A stretch of 8,578 nt of DNA from Firmicutes bacterium UBA3906 (GCA_002391555.1 DGFG01000141.1:1-8578), one strand, 5' to 3'; positions 1-7,361 are shown, counted from the first letter of the stretch. Numbers and translations are program-made. The notes: generated by a model from the letters alone, not told the origin.

Positions 1-100
1 GAGAACAGAAGGACTTCGTATGACGGTTAATTTTAACAGAGCGAAAAGTGTTTCACTTTAACTTGCAATTAGCGTTGACAAGTGATTTATGGTAAAGCTC
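1..100. other. Upstream non-coding stretch, no gene recognised
   Basis: All three forward frames close quickly: frame 1 stops at 28-30, frame 2 at 59-61, frame 3 at 18-20. Any of them could be the tail of a gene that ends just inside the window, but none is long enough to recognise. Two short AT-rich inverted repeats are visible: GTTAA/TTAAC at 26-37, and AAAGTG-TTT-CACTTT at 45-59. The second could be a remnant terminator of an upstream gene, but it has no T-tract after it. I assign no function. Confidence 0.4.
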
Positions 101-129
101 TTGACTAAAAGAAAAAAATGGATTATTAT
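101..129 (+). promoter_or_regulatory. Sigma-A-type promoter for the riboswitch-ATPase transcript
   Basis: A TTGACT -35 hexamer (101-106) is followed after exactly 17 bases by TATTAT (124-129) as the -10. Transcription would begin near 136, a few bases before the riboswitch P1 helix at 142, which is where a riboswitch promoter belongs. A second TTGACA at 75-80 has no -10 at the right distance. Seen in sequence; promoter activity is inferred. Confidence 0.75.
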
Positions 130-140
130 AGAAAAGTAAT

Positions 141-245
141 TATAAAGGGGAGTAATTCGTTTATTTACGGTAAACACTTTTGATCGACAACACGGCAAAG
201 TCCCGGTCAGGAGGCAGATGTATTCTGAGGATGAGACCTTTATCC
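141..245 (+). promoter_or_regulatory. yybP-ykoY family (Mn2+) riboswitch aptamer
   Basis: The leader carries both signature ends of this RNA family: AAAGGGGAGTA at 144-154 and GAGACCTTTAT at 233-243. They close a P1 helix (142-148 with 237-243, ATAAAGG/CCTTTAT, perfect 7 bp). Between them are a hairpin at 159-175 (GTTTA/TAAAC), a helix 182-186/204-208 (five pairs, one G-U) and a small hairpin 215-218/224-227 (CAGA/TCTG). Known family behaviour: these RNAs sense Mn2+ and control Mn-homeostasis genes, including TerC-type membrane proteins, YybP and P-type ATPases such as Lactococcus YoaB. Here P1 shares bases 237-243 with the following terminator, so ligand-stabilised P1 would block termination and switch the gene on. 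The assignment rests on consensus recalled from memory and hand folding, without a covariance-model search. Confidence 0.88.
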
Positions 246-271
246 CGCACTAGGAGGATAAGGGTCTTTTT
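235..271 (+). terminator. Riboswitch-controlled intrinsic terminator
   Basis: An 11-bp stem (235-245 with 256-266, one G-U pair) has a 10-base loop (246-255) and is followed directly by TTTTT at 267-271. Its 5' arm contains the 3' strand of the aptamer P1 helix, so aptamer and terminator are mutually exclusive. This gives premature termination without ligand and read-through into the ATPase gene with ligand. Bases 247-252 (GCACTA) are also complementary to 271-276 (TAGTGC), a possible extra alternative pairing. Confidence 0.88.
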
Positions 272-304
272 AGTGCACACAATAGCTTTAAAGGAGTGAT
301 TAAC

Positions 305-2959
305 TTGTCCCAAACTAATTGGTATAGGATAGGTAAAGATGAGGTTGAAAAAATACTAGAAACATCCATAGACCGGGGTCTTAGTGATAGTCAGGTAGAG
401 GATAGGCAAAAGACCCATGGTAAAAACGAGCTTATAGCCAAGGGCAAGAGGTCTTTGATGGCCATGCTGGCTGACCAGTTGTCTGATTTTATGATAATCA
501 TACTCATCATAGCAGCCCTGGTGTCTATTTTTTTAGGTGAGCTGGCTGATGGTGTAATTATACTATTAATAGTAGTTCTAAATGCAATCCTGGGCCTAGT
601 ACAGGAAAACAAGGCAGAAAACTCTCTAGCCGCCTTAAGAGATCTGTCATCGCCAACGGCCAAGGTTAAAAGAAACGGTGAGATAAGTGTTCTGCCGGCA
701 TCAGAACTTGTACCAGGAGATATAGTGATACTAGATACTGGAGATTTTGTCCCAGCAGATATAAGGCTGTTTGAGACCTCAAGCCTGAAAATCCAGGAAG
801 CTGCCCTAACAGGAGAGTCAGTACCGGTAGACAAGACTACAGACCTACTTGACCAGGAGGATATAGGTATAGGTGACCGGGTTAATATGGCCTATTCTAG
901 TAGTCTGGTCACATACGGGAGGGCTAGCGGAATTGTTGTTGAGACGGGTATGGGGACAGAAATAGGGAAAATTGCCTCTATGATAGAGTCCCAAGAGGAT
1001 ATGAAGACTCCTCTTCAAAAAAGGCTAGAGGTTTTGGGCAAGACCCTAGGGCTTGCTGCCCTTGCTATATGTGGCCTAATTTTCCTAGTAGGTGTCCTAT
1101 ATGGCAAGGGAGTCTTCCAAATGTTTATGACTTCTGTTTCTCTTGCTGTAGCAGCAATACCTGAGGGCCTACCGGCTATTGTTACTATAGTATTAGCCAT
1201 TGGTGTGCAGCGAATGGCCAAGAGGAAGGCCATAATTAGAAAGCTACCCTCTGTAGAAACCTTAGGTTCTGCGACAGTTATTTGCTCTGACAAAACAGGG
1301 ACCCTAACTCAAAACAAGATGACTGTGGAGAGGGTCTTTGCCAATGGGAGCCTGATAGATGTAAAGGACCTACAAGGTAAAAAGGACCTAGATAGCCATA
1401 TTGACCTGCTTGTGACTATAGGTATGCTATGCAATGACACAAAAATCAAATGGGAAGAGGGCAAGGCAGAGCTGGTAGGAGACCCAACAGAAACAGCCCT
1501 AGTGGATCTGGGCCTGACCTTAGGGCTCGACAGGGCCCAAAAGGAAAAGGACCTAGTTAGGTTAGATGAGATTCCCTTTGATTCTGATAGAAAGCTTATG
1601 ACAACTATCCATGGCCATAAAGAGGATAGGAGGGTCTTTACCAAGGGGGCGGCGGATGAGCTACTTAAGGGTTGCACTAGCATCCTAGTAGATGGCAGAA
1701 TAGTTGACCTAGATCCCAGTCATAGGGAGGCCATAGACTCAGCTATAAATGAGATGGGCAAGGCAGCCCTTAGGGTACTTGGTATGGCCTTTAAGGATAT
1801 AAGTACAGGAGAGTCCCTAACTGATAACAGGGGGCAATTAGAGACTGGTCTTGTCTTTGTAGGTCTAGTTGGTATGATAGACCCGCCTAGGGAGGAGGCC
1901 AAGGAGGCAATAAAGCTCTGCAAGAGGGCAGGTATAAAGACTATTATGATAACAGGTGACCATAGGGTCACAGCAGCTGCTATTGCAAAGCAACTAGGCA
2001 TACTAGAGGATGAAAGTGAGGTTATGACAGGGGCTGAACTGGAAAATATCAGTGATGAAGCCTTGAAAGAGAGGGTAGAGTCTTACTCAGTCTATGCCAG
2101 GGTATCGCCAGAGCACAAGGTCAGGATAGTAAAGGCATGGCAGGCCCAGGGTCAGATAGTTGCTATGACTGGTGACGGGGTAAATGATGCGCCTGCTCTA
2201 AAGGGAGCAAACATTGGGGCAGCCATGGGGATAACTGGCACAGATGTGGCCAAGGAGGCCTCTGATATGGTCCTGACTGATGATAACTTTGCCACTATTG
2301 TGTCAGCAGTTGAAGAAGGCAGGATAATATTTGCTAATATCCTAAAGTCCATTCAATTTCTACTATCCTGTAATATTGGTGAGATTATAGTTCTGCTTAT
2401 AGCTACCCTGCTTAACTGGCATGAGCCCCTTTTGCCTATCCATATACTTTGGGTAAACCTAGTAACTGATAGCCTGCCTGCACTAGCCCTTGGGGTAGAC
2501 CCGGCTGAAAAGGACATTATGGACAGAAAACCCAGGCCTGCTAATAGTAATATATTTGACAAGGGCATGGTTGGCAGGATCCTCTACCAGGGTGGCCTAG
2601 TAGGAATCCTTACCCTATCAGTATTTTTAATAGGTATGACAGATGGGGTTGATGTAGCAAGGACCATGGCCTTTGCAGTCCTTTCCTTTAGCCAGCTCTT
2701 TCATGCCTTTAATGTTAGGTCTAACAAGCTATCTATATTCAGGCTTGGCCTTTTTTCCAACAGAAAGCTTATAGGGGCGGTTTTGGCCTCTAGCCTATTG
2801 CAGCTTGCTGTTATGTTTATACCGATTTTATCAAAGCTCTTTCATGTTGTAGGGCTAGACCTTGGTCAGTGGGCCTATGTAGTCTTATTATCCTCTATGC
2901 CAATCCTAGTAGTTGAGATATTAAAGCTTTTAAAAATCAATAGTGTTGGTGATAATTAA
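305..2959 (+). CDS. P2-type cation-translocating ATPase (SERCA/PMR1-like), probable Mn2+/Ca2+ exporter
   Basis: This is a complete membrane pump of 884 residues, the usual length for bacterial P2-type ATPases. In order it has an N-terminal cation-ATPase region, M1/M2 (about 60-98), an actuator domain with TGES (170-173), M3/M4 with PEGLP (286-290), the phosphorylated Asp329 in DKTGTLT, a nucleotide-binding KGA (447-449), TGD (550-552), the hinge GDGVNDAP (623-630), then M5-M10. Ion-site residues match SERCA in M4 (Glu287), M5 (Asn690, Glu693) and M6 (Asn718, Thr721, Asp722). The M8 glutamate of SERCA site I aligns with Gln797, which suggests one main site. TTG at 305 is chosen because AAGGAG (291-296) lies 8 bases upstream; the alternative GTG at 296 overlaps that site and would add three residues. 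Expression is probably controlled by the Mn2+ riboswitch in the leader, which favours Mn2+ efflux over a pure Ca2+ role; this is inference. No clear terminator follows. Confidence 0.93.
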   Translation: MSQTNWYRIGKDEVEKILETSIDRGLSDSQVEDRQKTHGKNELIAKGKRSLMAMLADQLSDFMIIILIIAALVSIFLGELADGVIILLIVVLNAILGLVQENKAENSLAALRDLSSPTAKVKRNGEISVLPASELVPGDIVILDTGDFVPADIRLFETSSLKIQEAALTGESVPVDKTTDLLDQEDIGIGDRVNMAYSSSLVTYGRASGIVVETGMGTEIGKIASMIESQEDMKTPLQKRLEVLGKTLGLAALAICGLIFLVGVLYGKGVFQMFMTSVSLAVAAIPEGLPAIVTIVLAIGVQRMAKRKAIIRKLPSVETLGSATVICSDKTGTLTQNKMTVERVFANGSLIDVKDLQGKKDLDSHIDLLVTIGMLCNDTKIKWEEGKAELVGDPTETALVDLGLTLGLDRAQKEKDLVRLDEIPFDSDRKLMTTIHGHKEDRRVFTKGAADELLKGCTSILVDGRIVDLDPSHREAIDSAINEMGKAALRVLGMAFKDISTGESLTDNRGQLETGLVFVGLVGMIDPPREEAKEAIKLCKRAGIKTIMITGDHRVTAAAIAKQLGILEDESEVMTGAELENISDEALKERVESYSVYARVSPEHKVRIVKAWQAQGQIVAMTGDGVNDAPALKGANIGAAMGITGTDVAKEASDMVLTDDNFATIVSAVEEGRIIFANILKSIQFLLSCNIGEIIVLLIATLLNWHEPLLPIHILWVNLVTDSLPALALGVDPAEKDIMDRKPRPANSNIFDKGMVGRILYQGGLVGILTLSVFLIGMTDGVDVARTMAFAVLSFSQLFHAFNVRSNKLSIFRLGLFSNRKLIGAVLASSLLQLAVMFIPILSKLFHVVGLDLGQWAYVVLLSSMPILVVEILKLLKINSVGDN

Positions 2960-3003
2960 CTAGGACAATTTACAAATATTTAATGGTATTTTAATAGATT
3001 AGT

Positions 3004-3061
3004 AAGCTTTATAATACCTAATTTGTAGATATGATGATATAATCGGAACAAAGCTTTATAA
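3004..3061. repeat. 11-bp direct repeat flanking a putative promoter
   Basis: AAGCTTTATAA occurs at 3004-3014 and again at 3051-3061, 47 bases apart, on either side of the extended -10 element at 3035-3043. Each copy contains the palindrome AAGCTT. It could be an operator pair, but the region is very AT-rich and chance is possible. Confidence 0.45.
3035..3043 (+). promoter_or_regulatory. Extended -10 promoter of the ectodomain/ABC cluster
   Basis: TGATATAAT matches the extended -10 consensus TGnTATAAT exactly. The -35 region 17 bases upstream (TACCTA at 3015-3020) is poor, which is usual for extended -10 promoters. Transcription would begin near 3050, leaving a leader of about 60 bases. A further TATAAT at 3010-3015 has no acceptable -35. 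Because no terminator is evident after the ATPase gene, read-through from upstream could also contribute. Confidence 0.55.
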
Positions 3062-3108
3062 ACATAGTTAAATACTTGCCCATTTGCAGGATTGAAAGGG
3101 GAAAAGCA

Positions 3109-5508
3109 ATGAAGCGGTTTTGGGTTGTACTAGTGGTTTTCTTATTAGCATCTTGTCTTGGCCTAACTAGGGCGGATGCTGCAGACATCATGACAGACGT
3201 TGAACTAGGCTTTGATGGTACTTACAAGCTGGGCAAATGGACTGAGCTTAAGCTGACCATAGAAAATACAGGTAAGGACATAGAGGGTAGCATAGAGGCT
3301 ACTGTCCCTTATAGTTATGAAAAAAACAATATCTATTCATTACCTGTTTCCATACCTGCCTCCTCTACCAAGGAGTATAGCCTTGTTGTACCCATAGAGA
3401 GGTTTGCTCACTATATTGACATTAGGCTGCTTGATGACAAGGGCAAGCTTATAGAGAAAAAAACCATAAGAAACTTAAGTGTAGTAACAGAGTCTGAGTA
3501 TATGCTTGGCATAATAACTGATGACGAAGCCTCTCTAGGCTATTTTAAAGAGCCGAGTAAAGAAAATATATTCTTTTCAAACTATTATCCTGTAAACCTA
3601 ACAGCAGAAAGCTTTCCTGACAGGGTAGAGCTATTAGATAACTTTGAAGTAATAATAGTAAATAATATAGATACAAGTAAGATGTCAAAAAAGCAGCTTG
3701 CAGCCCTTGAGAGTTGGGTCAAGGCTGGGGGGATTTTAGTAACAGGGACAGGTGCAAATGCAAGGAGGACCTTGTCTGGCCTGAGCCCATCTATAGTACC
3801 TGTGACCACTGCTGGCAGCCTTACCCTAGATAAGTCATACTCCCTTGAGGAGATGGGATGGCAGATTTTGCAGGGTGGGGCTCTTAATGTAATAGAACTT
3901 AAGGCAAGTCAAGATGCCTCTATACTTATCAGTGAGGACGAGATCCCCTTAGTTATAATGAATAGGCTAGGCAATGGTTATGTATATACTGCTGCCTTTG
4001 ACCTAGGCACAGAGCCAATCCTTAGCTGGGAGGGCAAGATAAACCTTTGGAATAATATATTCCAAGAAAGCCTTGCTAGTAGTAAAAGCATAAGTCTAAC
4101 CGATCCGGCCTATAATGCTAAGACAAGTATGCCTAGCTATGTTTTAGGCAATATTCCAACAATGGGCCTTCCGCCCGCTTCTTTAGTCCTATTTATATTT
4201 CTCCTTTATCTGGCCATGATAGGACCTATCAACTATTTCGTCCTTAAAAAGATTGATAAAAGAGAGCTGTCTTGGATTACAATTCCAGCAATATCTATCC
4301 TATTTGCAGTCTTTATATATTCCTATGCCTTTACAACAAAGGGCAATGAGATGGTGGCAAATACTATTTCAATCGTAGAGTTAGACAAAGATTCAGGACA
4401 AGGGCAGCTTGTAGAACATGTAGGTTTGTTTTTTGGCCGTAGAGGAGACTATCTAGTTGAAATCGATAGCGAGGGCCTTGTTTCCCTAATGGGAGACCCC
4501 TACTATGGATTTGACAATGGCCCTAATTATGCTGCTAAGAATATCGAAGCAAGAGTAGTCCAAGGACCTTCTACTAAGATAGAGTTTGATAATGTGAATA
4601 TCTGGACTATGAAGACCTTTAAGATAGACAAAACAATAGTCGATATGGGTAAGGTTGAGGCAGACCTATCCTTTACAGATGGCAAGATCGTTGGCAGGAT
4701 TACAAATAACACCATCTACCCCCTAGATGATTTTGTAATATATACCATGACCAGCTATCAAAACCTGGGCAATATAGCAGCAGGTGAATCAAAAAACGTG
4801 ACTTTAGACATATTAGATCCTAGTTACTACCCTTATGGAGACTCACTATACCAAATAATTGAGGAATTGTATCCTTATCATGGTTACCTTAGTGAGGATA
4901 GGCAGGAGATAGAGGTACGTCGTGAAATGCTTTCCTATGTACTAAATACTAATGAAAAGCCAATTGAGACCGTTTCTTCAAACATAATGCTCGGGGCACA
5001 ATTTCTTGCCTTTTATGAGGATGGGTCCAGGGGCCGTGTATTAATAAATGGAAAAGAACCCGATGAGTCAATGGGTCAAGGGCTAATAGTAGGCGAGCTT
5101 GAAATTGAGTGGGAGAATGATGGCTATATTACTATACCAGAAGGCATTATAAAGGGTAGCTTTGAATATGATATGTCCTTGGGTACTAATTGGGAAGGGG
5201 CAGAGACCTACTTTTATAACCGTGACTCCTATGCAGTCTATTCCTTTGACCTATCTAAATATCGCGATCTTGATGATTTGGCTGTTACTATAAACACATA
5301 TTTTCAACCTAGTATAGGTAGATTAGAGATATATAATGCTGATGTTATGGCCTATGAACAGGCAGGCGATGACATATTTAGTATAAAGGATGAGAATAAA
5401 GACACCTATATTAATCCAGGGGGTATGGTGTATATAAGGATATATTCAAATCAGCAAAGTGTTTATATACCCACACCTTCTATATCCATCGAGGGGAGGG
5501 TTAGGTAA
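3109..5508 (+). CDS. Exported membrane protein with GATase-like ectodomain, partner of ABC-2 exporter
   Basis: The 799-residue product has no function I can name. ATG 3109 is chosen over the in-frame TTG at 3076 because AAAGGGGA (3095-3102) sits just upstream and the protein then begins with a signal peptide (MKRF plus a hydrophobic stretch). Residues 13-16 (LASC) fit a lipobox, while ADA-A at 22-25 fits signal peptidase I. An Ig-like beta region (about 28-125) is followed by a glutamine-amidotransferase-like fold (about 130-330) resembling the ectodomains beside ABC-2 exporters; a typical element is 'NNIDTSKMSKKQ' near 185-196 followed by a Gly-rich strand. No catalytic Cys triad is evident. 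Two membrane helices (about 354-379 and 392-408) enclose a short basic loop, KKIDKRE. Residues about 410-799 form a second, beta-rich extracytoplasmic domain. The stop overlaps the start of the ABC ATPase by one base, so the proteins probably work together. Confidence 0.85.
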   Translation: MKRFWVVLVVFLLASCLGLTRADAADIMTDVELGFDGTYKLGKWTELKLTIENTGKDIEGSIEATVPYSYEKNNIYSLPVSIPASSTKEYSLVVPIERFAHYIDIRLLDDKGKLIEKKTIRNLSVVTESEYMLGIITDDEASLGYFKEPSKENIFFSNYYPVNLTAESFPDRVELLDNFEVIIVNNIDTSKMSKKQLAALESWVKAGGILVTGTGANARRTLSGLSPSIVPVTTAGSLTLDKSYSLEEMGWQILQGGALNVIELKASQDASILISEDEIPLVIMNRLGNGYVYTAAFDLGTEPILSWEGKINLWNNIFQESLASSKSISLTDPAYNAKTSMPSYVLGNIPTMGLPPASLVLFIFLLYLAMIGPINYFVLKKIDKRELSWITIPAISILFAVFIYSYAFTTKGNEMVANTISIVELDKDSGQGQLVEHVGLFFGRRGDYLVEIDSEGLVSLMGDPYYGFDNGPNYAAKNIEARVVQGPSTKIEFDNVNIWTMKTFKIDKTIVDMGKVEADLSFTDGKIVGRITNNTIYPLDDFVIYTMTSYQNLGNIAAGESKNVTLDILDPSYYPYGDSLYQIIEELYPYHGYLSEDRQEIEVRREMLSYVLNTNEKPIETVSSNIMLGAQFLAFYEDGSRGRVLINGKEPDESMGQGLIVGELEIEWENDGYITIPEGIIKGSFEYDMSLGTNWEGAETYFYNRDSYAVYSFDLSKYRDLDDLAVTINTYFQPSIGRLEIYNADVMAYEQAGDDIFSIKDENKDTYINPGGMVYIRIYSNQQSVYIPTPSISIEGRVR

Positions 5509-6434
5509 TGCTTAGGATAGAAAAGCTTGTCAAAAAGTATGGAAATTTCACAGCAGTTAATGATTTAAGCCTTACCCTAAATAGGGGAGATATATTTGGT
5601 TTTGTAGGCCCTAATGGGGCAGGCAAGACTACTACAATGAGGGTGGTAGCAGCCCTTATGAAGGCTAGTTCAGGAACTGTTTATGTAGATGGTATAAATG
5701 TAGCACAAAGGCCTAGGGAGGCAAAGGCCAAGCTTGGCTATATGCCTGACTTCTTTGGTGTATATGACAACCTAAAGGTTAATGAGTACATGGATTTTTA
5801 TGGTTCATGCTATGGTATCAGTCTAAGTGACCGAAAGAGAAGGACAGGTGAGCTATTAGAGCTAGTAGACCTTTTAGACAAGGAAGATTCTTATGTAGAT
5901 ACCCTGTCAAGGGGTATGAAGCAAAGGCTGTGTCTAGCTAGGAGCCTTATCCACAACCCTGAGCTACTAATCCTAGATGAGCCAGCATCAGGCATGGACC
6001 CAAGGGCCCGTATTGAAATGAAGGGTATCCTAAAGACCTTAAAGACTATGGAAAAAACAATACTCATAAGCTCTCATATTCTACATGAGCTAGTAGAGCT
6101 ATGTAGCTGCATTGGAGTAATAGAAAGGGGCAGACTGGTCTACTCTGGTAGGGTGGAGGACCTAATGAGCCGGCTAGAGGGCAGGTCTATGATAAGGCTA
6201 AGAGTCTTATCTGATGTTGACAAAGCTGTCAACCTCTTAAAAGAACAGCCCTATATTACAGAGATAAATGGCGAGGACAACGAATTAGAGATTGGATATG
6301 AAGGCGAGCAGGAGGATATGGCAAGGCTACTAAAGCTATTAGTAGAAAATGATATCCCTGTAATCTCCTTCAGCGAAATAGCAGGCAATATAGAAAAGGT
6401 ATTTTTGGAGGTGACCAAGAGTGCGGGCGAATAG
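5508..6434 (+). CDS. ABC transporter ATP-binding protein, ABC-2 exporter type
   Basis: This 308-residue cytoplasmic ATPase should energise the permease encoded next. It has Walker A GPNGAGKTT (34-42), signature LSRGMKQR (133-140, a variant of LSGGQ), Walker B LLILDEP (153-159, catalytic Glu158), D-loop SGMD (161-164) and switch His190. In place of the usual Q-loop glutamine it has Asp81 in GYMPDFFGVY, a form I recall from this ABC-2 subgroup. Residues about 220-308 form the C-terminal extension common in CcmA/NatA/DrrA-like exporters. The start codon lies in TAATG, overlapping the previous stop, with GAGGGGAGGG (5491-5500) as ribosome binding site, which indicates translational coupling. The substrate cannot be deduced. 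Confidence 0.93.
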   Translation: MLRIEKLVKKYGNFTAVNDLSLTLNRGDIFGFVGPNGAGKTTTMRVVAALMKASSGTVYVDGINVAQRPREAKAKLGYMPDFFGVYDNLKVNEYMDFYGSCYGISLSDRKRRTGELLELVDLLDKEDSYVDTLSRGMKQRLCLARSLIHNPELLILDEPASGMDPRARIEMKGILKTLKTMEKTILISSHILHELVELCSCIGVIERGRLVYSGRVEDLMSRLEGRSMIRLRVLSDVDKAVNLLKEQPYITEINGEDNELEIGYEGEQEDMARLLKLLVENDIPVISFSEIAGNIEKVFLEVTKSAGE

Positions 6435-7314
6435 GTTAAATAACCCTGTATTATCAAGCTCATTTAAAATACGGATGAGGGGCTGGAAGACTTCCTTGGG
6501 TATAGTCTTTTACCTAGGAATTATGGTACTTATAGCATATCTATACTATATAACTTTTTTAGGAACAAGATCAGCCTATCAGATGTCAGTTAATTCAAGG
6601 CAGGAGATAGGGGCTGGCATTTATACTATACTGGCTGTTTTGCAGTTTGGCCTCATTGTACTTATAACACCTGCTCAAACAGCTGGGACAATCAGTGGGG
6701 AGAGGGAAAAGCAGACCCTAGACCTATTGCTATCCACTAGCCTGTCACCAATGGGCATCATACTTGGAAAGCTATTATCCTCCATGTCTTATATTGTCCT
6801 ATTGGTACTTTCATCCATACCTCTTTTTAGTATGATCTCGTTTTTTGGAGGTATTACCCCAGGTGACATCATTACCCTATTTACCTTTTATCTTGTTACA
6901 GCATTTGCTATAGGTAATATCGGCATATACTATTCTACAACCTTTAAAAAGACTGTAACAGCAACAGTAATGACCTATGTCACTATATTTGCCTTAGGCC
7001 TTATTAGCTTTATACTAGGCCTATTTATGGCTAGTAATCATTATTTGAAAAATCTTTACCCAAGCGGTGACTATATACCCTTTGTCCTATATATAAATCC
7101 AGTTATAGGTCTAGCCCAGATACTAGAAAGCCAGCTAAATGGCTCAGTGGGCAGTATTATTGGGATGGGTTCTAGTCGTCTGAGATACTTTTGGATATAC
7201 AATTCTATAGTCATGCTGGCAATAGCACTTATACTTTTTCTATTAAGTGTAATAAAGATAAATCCAGTTTTCCGCCTAAAAAGTAGACGGTATAAGATTA
7301 GTCAAGAGGCCTAA
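6421..7314 (+). CDS. ABC-2 type transporter permease
   Basis: This integral membrane protein of 297 residues has six predicted helices (about 26-48, 67-89, 113-143, 148-172, 180-204 and 258-278). After the second helix comes the cytoplasmic element 'SGEREKQTLDLLLSTSLSP' (92-110), the hallmark coupling region of ABC-2 exporter permeases. The GTG start is supported by GGAGGTGA (6407-6414) six bases upstream. It overlaps the ATPase gene by 14 bases in another frame, so the two are almost certainly co-translated and form one transporter, probably a homodimer of each subunit. A basic C-terminal tail follows the last helix, and its final codons belong to a short duplicated sequence that recurs just downstream. 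Confidence 0.92.
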   Translation: MRANRLNNPVLSSSFKIRMRGWKTSLGIVFYLGIMVLIAYLYYITFLGTRSAYQMSVNSRQEIGAGIYTILAVLQFGLIVLITPAQTAGTISGEREKQTLDLLLSTSLSPMGIILGKLLSSMSYIVLLVLSSIPLFSMISFFGGITPGDIITLFTFYLVTAFAIGNIGIYYSTTFKKTVTATVMTYVTIFALGLISFILGLFMASNHYLKNLYPSGDYIPFVLYINPVIGLAQILESQLNGSVGSIIGMGSSRLRYFWIYNSIVMLAIALILFLLSVIKINPVFRLKSRRYKISQEA

Positions 7315-7346
7315 AAAAAGACCCAATAAGATAAATCAAGAGGCCT
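7293..7346 (+). repeat. Short direct duplication over the permease 3' end
   Basis: A 20-base unit at 7293-7312 (TAAGATTAGTCAAGAGGCCT) recurs at 7327-7346 with 18 of 20 identical bases. The spacing is 34, so the copies lie in different frames. The first copy encodes the last residues of the permease and its stop. The second lies in the gap and would read NKINQEALKAR before a stop at 7358-7360. It looks like a small tandem duplication or a remnant of an altered C-terminus. Confidence 0.7.
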
Positions 7347-7361
7347 TAAAGGCTAGATAAA

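Noticed and set aside
45..59. AAAGTG-TTT-CACTTT hairpin as terminator of an upstream gene
   Set aside because: It is short, AT-rich and lacks a following T-tract, and no upstream gene end can be recognised.
75..80. TTGACA as the -35 of the leader promoter
   Set aside because: No -10-like hexamer lies 16-18 bases downstream, whereas TTGACT at 101-106 has TATTAT at 17 bases.
252..257. AGGAGG as ribosome binding site of a leader peptide
   Set aside because: No start codon lies at a usable distance, and the bases are part of the terminator loop and stem.
391..834. Long open frame on the minus strand inside the ATPase gene
   Set aside because: It is a shadow of the strongly conserved plus-strand ATPase, with no recognisable domain. 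The same applies to the minus-strand frames at 1015-2568, 3585-4715, 6251-6463, 7418-7702 and 8200-8563.
3076..3108. TTG start 33 bases upstream of the 799-residue protein
   Set aside because: It has no ribosome binding site and would bury the signal peptide behind 11 extra polar residues. ATG 3109 has a good site.
3109..5508. Calling the 799-residue protein GldG or an active glutamine amidotransferase
   Set aside because: Only the fold-like region and ABC context are shared. No catalytic Cys-His-Glu set is evident, and the domain order (central helices, C-terminal ectodomain) differs.
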